A program made the translations under genes and the position numbers. Positions 23,986 through 33,209 of a DNA stretch of 64,000 nt are shown here, one piece after another. Within the stretch, counting starts at the first letter, position 1, and every line of letters starts with the position of its first letter. Origin of the DNA: Streptomyces sp. V4I2 (GTDB lineage Bacteria; Actinomycetota; Actinomycetes; Streptomycetales; Streptomycetaceae). Location: NCBI RefSeq assembly GCF_030817655.1, contig NZ_JAUSZM010000003.1:4588001-4652000 (forward strand). Reading direction: 5' to 3'. The notes beneath the pieces are model-generated. The model was given only the letters and a program-made list of their open reading frames with translations. It was not told the origin of the DNA and made no database searches.

Positions 23986-25490
23986 GCCTCGCTCCCCCTC
24001 CAGATGTCCGTGAACCGGTCGAGCAGTCCGGCCGCCGCCGTCACGTCGTGCGTGAGCGGCCGGTCGGTCGGGTCCTCGTCGAGCACCGACTCGGCGAGCT
24101 CCTGCGCGCGGCCCACCGGAAGGTCCGGGTCGGGCCTGAGGTCGCGCTGGCGCAGCGCCCGTACGGCAGCGACGAGTTCGCAGCCGACGACCAGACGGTA
24201 CGCGCCGCTCAGGCGCAGTGTCTGACGTGCGGCGAGCGAGGCGAAGCTGGCCTGTTCCTCGACGCCCCGGGAGAGTACAGCGTGGCCCAGGGAGGCGGGC
24301 GCGGAGAAGGCCCGCACCTCGCCGAGGGCGGCGCCGGCGGCGTACTCCAGGATCATCACGCCGGAGGAGGCGGGCTCCGGGTCGGCGAGGAAGGGCCGCA
24401 GGCGGGTGAACCCGGGCTCGTTCAGGGACGACAGGCGGGACGTCGACAGCCGCGCCACCTGGGTCATCGCCAGCCGGAAGTGGTCGAGGGCGAGGGCGAG
24501 TTGGGCCTGGTAGAAGCCGCCGTGGTGGTAGGCGGCCAGGTCCTCGGGGCAGATCAGGGGGTTCTCGGCCGCCGCGTTGATCTCTATCGCGAGGACCTCC
24601 TCCAGGGCGTCGGCCGCGTCGTGGGCCGGGCCGTGGATCTGGGGCAGGCAGCGGAAGCCGTACGGGTCCTGGATGCGGCCGAGCGGCGGGGTGGGCCGGT
24701 CGGCGGCGCCGATCAGCTCCCGCATCCGGCGGGCGACCTCGCTGGAGCCGCGGTGCGGGCGGGCAGCGTGCACGGGGGCGGCGTACGCCTCGTGGGAGCC
24801 GTCGACGGCGAGCAGGGAGAGGGCGCCGACGACCTGGGTGGCCTCGATCAGTCCGCGCAGTTCGTGCAGGGCGAGGGCGGCCTGGCCGAGGGTGAGGGCG
24901 TTGCTGCTGATGAAGGCCAGGGCGTCGTTGTTGTCGAGCGGCTGGGCCGCGGGTGCGCCCGGTCCGCGCCAGGGGTGTTCCCCGGCCAGCGCGAGGCCGG
25001 CCTGGGCGAGGGCGGCGATGTCCCCGGTGCCGACCGAGCCGAACTCGTTCACGACCGGGTAAGCCCCGCTCTCCAGCGCCTCGCACAGGGCCGTGACGAC
25101 GGTGGGCCTGAGGCCCGCGCCGCCGGCCAGCAGCTGGTTGGCGCGGACGGCGAGCATCGCCCGCACCTGCCGGGCCGGGAGTTCCTCGCCGATGGCGCCG
25201 GCGTGGCTGCGCAGCAGCCGCAGTCCGTGCTCGGCGGCCGCCTCGGTGGGCACGTCCTCGTTCCGGTTGGCGCCGACGCCGGTGGAGCGGCCGTAGACGC
25301 GTCCGGTGGCGGCGATCCGGCGGGCGGCGTCCCAGGATTCCTCGACGCGGCGCGTCGCCTCACTGCCCGGGACCGGCCGCGCGGCCCCGTCGGCGAGGCG
25401 TACGACGTCCGCGACGCCGAGCCCGATCCCGTCGAGGACGACAAGACCAGAGCCCGTAGTCCACGGCGTGTCCACGATCCGAGACGACAT
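23982..25490 (-). CDS. HAL/PAL-family lyase homologue lacking the MIO triad
   Basis: A 502-residue member of the histidine/phenylalanine ammonia-lyase superfamily. Conserved parts are VYGRSTGVG (catalytic Tyr66), QDPYGFRCLPQ (about 272-282) and AAAENPLICPED. The MIO triad is not there: where HutH has GSVGASGDLAPL, this protein reads GSVGTGDIAAL (151-161), one residue shorter, with Thr155 where Ala-Ser should be. The N of the LNGTQ motif is also replaced (LAFISSNAL). So the prosthetic group cannot form by the known route, and it is unlikely to be a normal HutH. An eliminated group better than ammonia, such as trimethylamine from a histidine betaine (ergothionase-type reaction), would fit the OpuC importer beside it. 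ATG 25490; AGGAGG lies 11 bases upstream. Confidence 0.8.
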   Translation of the reverse strand: MSSRIVDTPWTTGSGLVVLDGIGLGVADVVRLADGAARPVPGSEATRRVEESWDAARRIAATGRVYGRSTGVGANRNEDVPTEAAAEHGLRLLRSHAGAIGEELPARQVRAMLAVRANQLLAGGAGLRPTVVTALCEALESGAYPVVNEFGSVGTGDIAALAQAGLALAGEHPWRGPGAPAAQPLDNNDALAFISSNALTLGQAALALHELRGLIEATQVVGALSLLAVDGSHEAYAAPVHAARPHRGSSEVARRMRELIGAADRPTPPLGRIQDPYGFRCLPQIHGPAHDAADALEEVLAIEINAAAENPLICPEDLAAYHHGGFYQAQLALALDHFRLAMTQVARLSTSRLSSLNEPGFTRLRPFLADPEPASSGVMILEYAAGAALGEVRAFSAPASLGHAVLSRGVEEQASFASLAARQTLRLSGAYRLVVGCELVAAVRALRQRDLRPDPDLPVGRAQELAESVLDEDPTDRPLTHDVTAAAGLLDRFTDIWRGSEA

Positions 25491-25542
25491 AAAGCCCAAA
25501 ACCTCCTCAATCCGGACAGCTGATCTTGCTTATCGGTCATCC

Positions 25543-25558
25543 GTTACCTCGGATTAAC
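25543..25558. promoter_or_regulatory. Possible operator, GTTA-N8-TAAC
   Basis: A short dyad in the divergent region between the lyase/RpiR operon and the importer, about 55 bp before the lyase start. A vegetative-like -35 (TTGACA, 25568-25573) lies beside it on the plus strand without a good -10. Confidence 0.3.
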
Positions 25559-25596
25559 ACCAAGGCGTTGACAAGCTATTCACCTACCGAGAACTC

Positions 25597-25612
25597 TGCA
25601 TGACGTTATACA
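25597..25612. promoter_or_regulatory. Possible operator, TGCAT-N6-ATACA
   Basis: Imperfect dyad (TGYAT-N6-ATRCA symmetric) 20 bp before the importer start. It is a candidate site for the RpiR regulator; there is no independent support. Confidence 0.3.
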
Positions 25613-25631
25613 GCCGGGCAAGGGACAACTC

Positions 25632-26678
25632 ATGATCCAGTTCGACGCGGTCCACAAGCGCTTCCCCAACGGCACGACAGCAGTCCACGACCTCACCCTC
25701 GACATGCCGGAAGGCGGCGTGACCGTCCTCGTCGGATCCTCCGGTTGCGGCAAGACGACCACCCTGCGGATGATCAACCGGATGGTCGAGCCGACCTCCG
25801 GCACCATCCGAGTCGGCGGCCGGGACGTCACGCGGCAGGACGCCGCCGACCTGCGCCGTTCCATCGGGTACGTCATCCAGCAGTCGGGCCTCTTTCCGCA
25901 CCGTACGGTGCTGGACAACATAGCGACCGTGCCGCTGCTGCTCGGCCACGGCCGCCGCAGGGCCAGGGCCCGGGCGGCCGAGCTCCTCGACACCGTCGGC
26001 CTGACCGCCGAGGCCGGCCGCCGCTACCCGCACCAGCTCTCCGGCGGCCAGCAGCAGCGCGTCGGCGTCGCCCGCGCGCTCGCCGCCGACCCGCCGGTGC
26101 TCCTCATGGACGAGCCGTTCGGCGCGGTCGACCCGGTCGTGCGCACCCAGCTCCAGGACGAACTGCTCAGGCTCCAGAAGGAGTTGAGCAAGACCATCGT
26201 CTTCGTCACGCACGACATCGACGAGGCGGTACGGCTCGGCGACCAGATCGCGATCTTCCGCACCGGCGGCCACCTGGTGCAGTGCGCCACCCCCTCCGAG
26301 CTCCTCGCCCGCCCCGCCGACGACTTCGTCGCCGACTTCCTGGGCGCCGAGCGCGGCCTCAAGCTGCTCTCGTTGAAGACCCTCGCGGACGTCCCGCAGG
26401 GCCCGGCCCCCGAGGGCGGCGCCTGGACGCTCGTCCTCGACGAGGCGCGCAAGCCGCTGCACTGGGCGTCGAAGGACGCCGAGATCCCCGTACGGCCGCT
26501 CAAGGACGACGATTCCCTGCTCGCGGCCCTCAACGAGTGCGTCGCCTCGCCGGGCGGCCTGATCGCCCGGGTCGACGCGGCCGGCGTCCTCACCGGCGTC
26601 TCGTCCCGCGACGACATCCACACCCACGCCGGCCAGGCCCACACCGACGCCCGCGCCAGGACGGGTGCGGCCGCATGA
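25632..26678 (+). CDS. OpuC/ProV-type quaternary-amine ABC transporter ATPase
   Basis: A 348-residue ATPase energising an importer for betaine-like compounds. Walker A is GSSGCGKTT (K41), the Q-loop lies in IGYVIQQSGLFPHRT, the signature is LSGGQQQR, Walker B is VLLMDEPFGAVDP and the H-loop FVTHDIDEA. A C-terminal CBS-like part (about residues 265-335, with DDDSLLAALNECV and GVSSRDDI) is typical of the OpuA/OpuC class and can sense ionic strength or nucleotides. ATG 25632 is used. It is the first gene of a four-gene operon and overlaps the permease gene by ATGA. It is divergent from the lyase/RpiR pair, which hints at uptake of that lyase's substrate. Confidence 0.93.
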   Translation: MIQFDAVHKRFPNGTTAVHDLTLDMPEGGVTVLVGSSGCGKTTTLRMINRMVEPTSGTIRVGGRDVTRQDAADLRRSIGYVIQQSGLFPHRTVLDNIATVPLLLGHGRRRARARAAELLDTVGLTAEAGRRYPHQLSGGQQQRVGVARALAADPPVLLMDEPFGAVDPVVRTQLQDELLRLQKELSKTIVFVTHDIDEAVRLGDQIAIFRTGGHLVQCATPSELLARPADDFVADFLGAERGLKLLSLKTLADVPQGPAPEGGAWTLVLDEARKPLHWASKDAEIPVRPLKDDDSLLAALNECVASPGGLIARVDAAGVLTGVSSRDDIHTHAGQAHTDARARTGAAA

Positions 26679-27316
26679 CCATCGACTGGTCGTGGATATC
26701 CGGCCACACCGACGACCTCACCACCCTCACGGTCTCCCACCTCCAGGCGGCCCTGACCGCGGTCTTCTTCGGCCTGCTGATCTCGCTCCCGCTCGCGGTG
26801 GTCGCCCACCGGGTCCGCTTCCTGCGCGGGTTCCTGCTCGGCGCGTCGAACGTCCTGTTCACGATCCCGTCGATCGCGATCTTCGTGCTGCTGCTGCCGA
26901 TCAGCGGCCTCACCCGCACCACCACCGTGATCGGCCTGACGGTCTACACCCTGGTCGTCCTGCTCCGGAACACCGTCGAGGGCCTCGACTCGGTCCCCGC
27001 GAAGACGAAGGAGGCCGCGAAGGCGATGGGCACCCGCCCCCTGCGCACGCTCCTCACCGTCGAACTCCCGCTCGCGCTCCCCGTGATCATGGCGGGCGTC
27101 CGGATCGCGACGGTCATGTCGATCTCCCTGGTCTCCGTCGCGACCTACATCGGCGACGGCGGCCTCGGCCAGCTCTTCACCGACGGCTTCCAGCGCAACT
27201 ACCCGACCCCGGTGATCGTGGGAGTGGCCCTCACCCTCCTCCTCGCCGTCGTCGCGGACGCGCTGCTGGTCGCCCTCCAGTACGTCCTCACCCCGTGGAA
27301 GAGGCGGCGAGCCTGA
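26675..27316 (+). CDS. OpuCB-type ABC transporter permease
   Basis: A 213-residue inner-membrane permease with about five or six helices. The EAA loop that docks the ATPase reads AKTKEAAKAMGTRPLRTLLTV, just after VEGLDSVP. SLVSVATYIGDGGLGQL is the usual OpuC/ProW segment. Its ATG overlaps the ATPase stop, and the next permease starts one base after its own stop. Confidence 0.93.
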   Translation: MTIDWSWISGHTDDLTTLTVSHLQAALTAVFFGLLISLPLAVVAHRVRFLRGFLLGASNVLFTIPSIAIFVLLLPISGLTRTTTVIGLTVYTLVVLLRNTVEGLDSVPAKTKEAAKAMGTRPLRTLLTVELPLALPVIMAGVRIATVMSISLVSVATYIGDGGLGQLFTDGFQRNYPTPVIVGVALTLLLAVVADALLVALQYVLTPWKRRRA

Positions 27317-27317
27317 G

Positions 27318-27980
27318 ATGTACGAACTCTTCTCCAACCTCGGCAGCTGGCTGACCAGCGGCACCCAGTGGTCCGGCTCGGACGGCATCGCCCACCGCCT
27401 CGCCGAGCACCTCCAGTACTCCCTCCTGGCCACGCTCATCGCGACCGCCATCGGCCTCCCGCTGGGCCTGCTGATCGGCCACACCGGCCGCGGCGCGTTC
27501 CTCGCGATCAACCTGGCGTCCTTCGGCCGCGCCCTGCCGACCGTGGGTCTGGTCGTCCTGGTCTTCCTGGCCAGCGGCCTGTCCATGACCCCGGTGTACG
27601 TCTCCCTGGTCGCCCTCGCGGTCCCGGCGATCGTCACCAACACCTACGCCGGCATGACCGCCGTCGACCCGGACGTGAAAGACGCGGCACGCGGGCAGGG
27701 GATGCGCGGCCACCAAGTCCTGCTCCACGTGGAGCTGCCCCTCGCCCTCCCGCTGATCATGACCGGCCTGCGCCTGGCCCTCATCCAGGTGGTCGCCACG
27801 GCCACGATCGCCGCCTACGTCTCCTTCGGCGGCCTGGGCCGCTACGTCTTCGACGGCCTCGCCCAGCGCGACCTCGTGCAGGTGCTCGGCGGCGCGGTGC
27901 TGGTCGCCGCGGTCGCCGTCGTCCTGGACCTGGGCCTGGCAGGCCTCCAGCGCTTCCTCTTCCGCCACCGCACCGCCTAG
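27318..27980 (+). CDS. OpuCD-type ABC transporter permease
   Basis: A 220-residue second permease of the importer. The EAA loop is VDPDVKDAARGQGMRGHQVL and the conserved VATATIAAYVSFGGLGRYV stretch follows. Hydrophobic segments include YSLLATLIATAIGLPLGLLI and VGLVVLVFLASGLSM. The substrate-binding protein is a separate lipoprotein here and is not fused as in EgtU. Confidence 0.93.
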   Translation: MYELFSNLGSWLTSGTQWSGSDGIAHRLAEHLQYSLLATLIATAIGLPLGLLIGHTGRGAFLAINLASFGRALPTVGLVVLVFLASGLSMTPVYVSLVALAVPAIVTNTYAGMTAVDPDVKDAARGQGMRGHQVLLHVELPLALPLIMTGLRLALIQVVATATIAAYVSFGGLGRYVFDGLAQRDLVQVLGGAVLVAAVAVVLDLGLAGLQRFLFRHRTA

Positions 27981-27991
27981 GGAACCCCGCC

Positions 27992-28930
27992 ATGAATCGT
28001 CGTACCCTCCTCGGCGGCCTGTTCGCGGCCGCCTCCGTCCCCGCCCTCTCCTCCTGCGCGAGCGGCATCACGTCCCTCGACAGCCAGGGCTCCACCTCCG
28101 GCGGCAGCGGCTCCAGCAAGGGCGGGGTCACCATCGGCACCGCCAACTTCACCGAGAACCAGGTGCTGGGCTACCTCTACGCGGCCGTCCTCGGAGCGGC
28201 CGGCGTGAAGACCACCGTCCGCCCCAACCTCGGCACCCGCGAGATCCTCATCCCCGCCCTCAAGGGCGGCGACATCGACCTCCTCCCCGAGTACCAGGGC
28301 GCCCTCCTGCACTACCTCGCCCCGAAGGCGACGGCCACCGAGGAGGGCGAGATGCAGAACGCCCTCGCCCTCGCCCTCCCCGCCGGCCTCCAGGTGCTGC
28401 CGTACGGCATGGCCGAGGACTCGGACGCCTTCGCCGTCACCCAGGAGACGGCGAAGAAGTACGGCCTGACCTCCCTCGCCGACCTCAAGAAGCAAAACGG
28501 CAAGCTGGTCATCGGCGCCGCGCCCGAGGTCAAGAAGCGCGAGGTCGGCGTGATCGGCCTGAAGGACGTGTACGGGGTGGAGTTCAAGGAGTTCAAGTCC
28601 CTCGACTCCTCCGGCCCGCTGGTCAAGGGCGCCCTGAAGAAGGGCGACGTGGACGTGGCGAACCTCTTCACCACGGACACCGACATCGTGGCCAACGACT
28701 GGGTCGTGCTGTCCGACCCGAAGAACCTCATCCCCGGCCAGCACGTCGTCCCCCTCATCGCCGACCGCAAGGCCGACTCCACGGTCCGCAAGGCCCTCGC
28801 CGGGCTCGGCAACGTCCTGACCACGGAAGACCTCACCGAGCTCAACCGTCAGGTCGACAAGGACAAGAAGGACCCGGAGGACGTGGCGAACGCGTACGCC
28901 GAGCAGCACGGGCTGACCAGGCGGGCCTGA
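27992..28930 (+). CDS. OpuCC-type substrate-binding lipoprotein
   Basis: A 312-residue extracytoplasmic binding protein. It carries a lipoprotein signal with lipobox LSSC (Cys22) after MNRRTLLGGLF, a Ser/Gly-rich tether, then the OpuAC/OsmF-type fold: TIGTANFTENQVLGYLYA, NLGTREILIPALKGGDIDLL, PEYQGALLHYL. Members of this class bind glycine betaine, choline, carnitine or ergothioneine. The ligand cannot be read here without a model, but the position opposite an MIO-less HAL-type lyase makes a histidine-derived betaine worth testing. The start is ATG 27992, 11 bp after the second permease. A short GC hairpin follows at about 28933-28951. Confidence 0.92.
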   Translation: MNRRTLLGGLFAAASVPALSSCASGITSLDSQGSTSGGSGSSKGGVTIGTANFTENQVLGYLYAAVLGAAGVKTTVRPNLGTREILIPALKGGDIDLLPEYQGALLHYLAPKATATEEGEMQNALALALPAGLQVLPYGMAEDSDAFAVTQETAKKYGLTSLADLKKQNGKLVIGAAPEVKKREVGVIGLKDVYGVEFKEFKSLDSSGPLVKGALKKGDVDVANLFTTDTDIVANDWVVLSDPKNLIPGQHVVPLIADRKADSTVRKALAGLGNVLTTEDLTELNRQVDKDKKDPEDVANAYAEQHGLTRRA

Positions 28931-28998
28931 ACACCCCCTCCTCAACAGGGGGGCTAACCCCAGTGCGACAGGCGCCCCGGCTCCCTACCGTGGATCGC

Positions 28999-29439
28999 AT
29001 GACCGGAATGGATGCGCGGGACACCGAGATCAAGAAGGAACTCAACGCCACCCTGCAGGCGCGCAGGGAACTGGGCGTGGAGTACGAGTCCGCGCTGGTC
29101 GACTCGTTCCTGGAGAAGGTCGACCAGCGGATCGACGGCGCCGTGGAGCGCCGAGTGCGCCGGCAGATGGCCGAGCAGCAGATGGTGACGGCCCGGGGCT
29201 CCCGGTCGCCGAAGCCGACCGACTCCTGGGGCGAGCGCTTCGGCTTCGGCATCGTCTCGCTGGTCCTGGCGATCCCGCTGTCCGCGATCGGCGGCGGCGT
29301 CGCCAACCTCCCGGGTCTGCTCGTCGCCTGGATCGGCATCGTCGGGGTCAACGCCGTCCAGGTCGCCCGCACCAACCCGGGCCTCTTCCGAGGTGGCCGG
29401 CGGCGCGGGTCGTCCCAGGACAGCGACTGGGAGGACTGA
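28999..29439 (+). CDS. Small membrane protein, integral membrane / DUF1707-like context unknown
   Basis: A 146-residue protein. The N-terminal half is charged and helical (TEIKKELNATLQARRELG, YESALVDSFLEKVDQRIDG) and could form a coiled coil. Two hydrophobic segments follow (GFGIVSLVLAIPLSAIGGGV and LPGLLVAWIGIVGVNAVQVA), then a basic/acidic tail. I recognise it only as a common actinomycete hypothetical. ATG 28999 has no ribosome binding site but a TACCGT element ends about seven bases upstream, the pattern of leaderless Streptomyces genes. Confidence 0.8.
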   Translation: MTGMDARDTEIKKELNATLQARRELGVEYESALVDSFLEKVDQRIDGAVERRVRRQMAEQQMVTARGSRSPKPTDSWGERFGFGIVSLVLAIPLSAIGGGVANLPGLLVAWIGIVGVNAVQVARTNPGLFRGGRRRGSSQDSDWED

Positions 29440-29454
29440 CCGGCCGCCGGAGGC

Positions 29455-30216
29455 TCAGACCTGGCGAGTGGGCAGCACCGTGATCTGCCCCAGGTTGACC
29501 CGCCGCGGCCGGCTCGCCACGTAGGCCACCACATCGGCGACCTCCTCGGAAGCCAGCCCGCCCAGAGCGTCGAACATCCCGTCCAGCTGCCCGGACAGCT
29601 CCGCGTTGTCGATGTGGGACTTCAGCTCGGTGTCCGTCAGCCCCGGCTCGACGTTGGTGACCCGGACGTCACGCGGTCCGAACTCGGTGCGCAGCGACTG
29701 GGAGAAATGGGTCAGCGCGGCCTTGGTGGCGCCGTACACCGCGTAGTCGGGGTACGTGACGTGCGCGGCGACGGACGAGATGTTCACCAGGTCCGCGGTA
29801 CGTCCCTCCGCGGCCGCCGCCGCCAGGTCGCCGGTGAAGGCGCGGACGACCCGCAGGACGCCGGTGACGTTCGTGTCGAGCATCCGCTGCCACTCGTCGA
29901 TGCGCCCCGCCTCGACCGGGTTGGGCAGCATGACGCCGGCCGAGTTGACGACCAGGTCGACGGGCCCGTACGCCTCGTGGATCCGGGCCGTGGCCGCCTG
30001 CACCGACGCGTCGTCGGTGACGTCCGCGACCACGGCCAGCGCCTGTCCCCCCTCGGCCCGGATCTTCTCCGCGATCGCCTCCAGCCGCTCGGCGCGCCGG
30101 GCCAGCAGCGCGACCCGCGCCCCCTGAGCGGCCAGCAGCACGGCGACGGCCTCGCCGATCCCGCTGGCCGCACCGGTGACGACGGCGGTACGTCCGGCCA
30201 GGTTCTCGTACGACAT
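29455..30216 (-). CDS. Short-chain dehydrogenase/reductase
   Basis: A 253-residue classical SDR. The NAD(P)-binding motif is TGAASGIG, NSAG replaces the usual NNAG, the catalytic Ser is in NISSVAAH, and the active Tyr and Lys are in YAVYGATKAAL. An Arg-rich first loop (ARRAERLEAIAE) favours NADPH. ATG 30216 follows GAGGAG. It is divergent from an XRE/MmyB-type regulator, an arrangement repeated many times in Streptomyces, in which the regulator probably controls this gene. The substrate is unknown. Confidence 0.93.
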   Translation of the reverse strand: MSYENLAGRTAVVTGAASGIGEAVAVLLAAQGARVALLARRAERLEAIAEKIRAEGGQALAVVADVTDDASVQAATARIHEAYGPVDLVVNSAGVMLPNPVEAGRIDEWQRMLDTNVTGVLRVVRAFTGDLAAAAAEGRTADLVNISSVAAHVTYPDYAVYGATKAALTHFSQSLRTEFGPRDVRVTNVEPGLTDTELKSHIDNAELSGQLDGMFDALGGLASEEVADVVAYVASRPRRVNLGQITVLPTRQV

Positions 30217-30363
30217 GAGGGACTCCTCGGGTGTTCGGTCTCCGCCGGTCCGTCCGGCGACGACACCCACCCTCGTCCGCCCCGCCCCGGCCACCCAGGG
30301 ATGAGCTTTTCCTGGGTCTGCCAGTACCAGGCTCCGGTCCCGCCCCTCGCCTAGGCTCACACC

Positions 30364-31194
30364 ATGGACGGCGAACTCGGAGACTTCCTGCGCTCACGTC
30401 GGGCCCGCATCCAGCCCGAGGAGGTGGGGCTCCCCTCGTACGGGCGGCGCCGGGTCCCCGGACTGCGCCGGGAGGAGGTGGCGCAACTGGCCGGGGTGAG
30501 CGTCGACTACTACATCCGGCTGGAGCAGGGGCGTGGGCCGTCCGTGTCGGACGCCGTCCTGGACGCGATCGCACGCGTCCTGCACCTGGACGAGACGGAG
30601 CACGCCTACCTGCGTACGGTGGCCCGGCCACGCCGGACGAAAAGCAGCCGCCCCGCAGCGCCCCGCGTCCGCCCCGGCGTCCAGCTGATCCTGGACGGCA
30701 TGGACCGCTTCCCGGCGTTCGTGTTCGGCCGCCGCCTGGACGTCCTCGCCTGGAACGCCCTCGGCGACGCCCTGAGCGGCTTCAGCCGGATGGCGACCGG
30801 CGAGCGCAACGTCGCCCGTCAGATCTTCCTCGACCCCGCCACCCGTGACCTCTATCCGGACTGGGCGGCGGTGGCCGCGCAGAACGTCGCCCACCTGCAC
30901 CTGAACGCGGGCCACCACCCCGACGACTCCGGGATGGCCGCACTGATCGGTGAACTCTCCCTCAAGAGCGAGGACTTCCGCCGGCTGTGGGCGGACCACG
31001 AGGTCACGGAGTGCAGGTTCGGGGTGAAACGCGTCCGCCACCCGGTGGCGGGCCTGCTCACCCTCCCGTACGAGACGCTCACGGTACCGACGGACCCGGA
31101 GCAGACGATCGTGATCTACACGCCGGAACCCGGTTCGGAGACGGCGGAGCGGCTGGCGCTGCTGGGAAGCTGGGCGACCACTCGGGTCCGCTGA
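30364..31194 (+). CDS. XRE regulator with MmyB-like ligand domain
   Basis: A 276-residue transcription factor. The helix-turn-helix (about 10-75) contains RRRVPGLRREEVAQLAGVS and YYIRLEQGRGP. The C-terminal MmyB-type ligand-binding domain has the family segments FVFGRRLDVLAWNALGDAL and HPVAGLLTLPYETL. It is expected to bind a small hydrophobic ligand and control the divergent SDR gene. A TAGGCT -10-like element ends six bases before the ATG with no ribosome binding site, so the transcript is probably leaderless. Confidence 0.9.
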   Translation: MDGELGDFLRSRRARIQPEEVGLPSYGRRRVPGLRREEVAQLAGVSVDYYIRLEQGRGPSVSDAVLDAIARVLHLDETEHAYLRTVARPRRTKSSRPAAPRVRPGVQLILDGMDRFPAFVFGRRLDVLAWNALGDALSGFSRMATGERNVARQIFLDPATRDLYPDWAAVAAQNVAHLHLNAGHHPDDSGMAALIGELSLKSEDFRRLWADHEVTECRFGVKRVRHPVAGLLTLPYETLTVPTDPEQTIVIYTPEPGSETAERLALLGSWATTRVR

Positions 31195-31658
31195 GGAGAA
31201 CCTGCTGAGCAAGACCTGCCGAGGTGAACCCGCTGAAAAGGCTATGCGCGGGGACCGCCGCACCCCCGTTACCGGGGGGCGGGACGACGGCGGTCCCCGC
31301 GAGGGACGCGGGCCGGGTCAGGGCCAGACTCCGCGTCCTAGGCGTCTGTGGAGGTCCGGGAGCCGCTCCGGAGGTCCGTGACGCCGTTTACGGTGTCGGC
31401 CGGGGCGGGGAGCCGCTCCCGCCCTGCCGACAACCACTAATGTGCCGGACCCGTGTTAAGCGTGTGCTGCGCGGACGTGACGCCCTCGTACCACTTCTGC
31501 GAAGTCCACCATTCGGGCACCCGACCGCAAGTTCACCGTGGACACGGGCCGTTCACCGCACGTTTCCCGCCCAGGGCCCTGTCCGGCGGATCATGCCGCA
31601 GACGCGGGGTCTGATCAGTCGCCGCCGATTTCCTGCGACCTGATCCGCCGGACAGGCC
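31195..31658. other. Gene-free region with hairpins and a MITE-like element
   Basis: A region of 464 bp between the regulator and cbs, with no convincing gene; the longest reading frame lacks family features. It contains a strong 14-bp hairpin (31247-31301), GGAGGTCCG-type short repeats near 31350-31380, and an 88-bp element bounded by long inverted repeats (31573-31660). Confidence 0.6.
31247..31301 (+). terminator. Nested hairpin terminator after the XRE/MmyB gene
   Basis: Perfect 14-bp inverted repeat (31247-31260 / 31288-31301) with a second CCCCCG/CGGGGG-type hairpin inside the loop. Confidence 0.65.

Positions 31659-31660
<2 letters not shown>
31573..31660. mobile_element. Candidate MITE-like element with 20-bp terminal inverted repeats
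   Basis: The ends 31573-31593 and 31641-31660 are inverted copies of about 20 bp (one extra C in the left arm), containing TGTCCGGCGGATCA. The interior of 47 bp has no coding capacity. The right end overlaps the stop codon of cbs. A degenerate relative lies at 36948-37053. It could equally be a long terminator; no clear target duplication was seen. Confidence 0.4.
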
Positions 31661-33047
<1,387 letters not shown>

Positions 33048-33209
33048 CGTTTGTCTCCGGATGCTTGCAAAAGAAATGGTGGTGATTGGTTCCGCCAGCC
33101 TATGGCTTCTTCGGGGACCGTGACGGTCGTTCACTCCCCGTTGAGATTGGGCGACGGTCCGTACGGGGCAAGGAGTGGATGTACGGACACGAGGAGGTGG
33201 CGGCGACGC

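Noticed and set aside
23982..25490. Calling the lyase gene hutH outright
   Set aside because: The Ala-Ser-Gly triad essential to histidine ammonia-lyase is absent, and the gene is in an operon with an RpiR regulator, 6 kb away from the hut operon.
31224..31643. 139-codon open frame between the XRE gene and cbs
   Set aside because: It crosses a strong hairpin and the inverted-repeat element and has no recognisable protein features.
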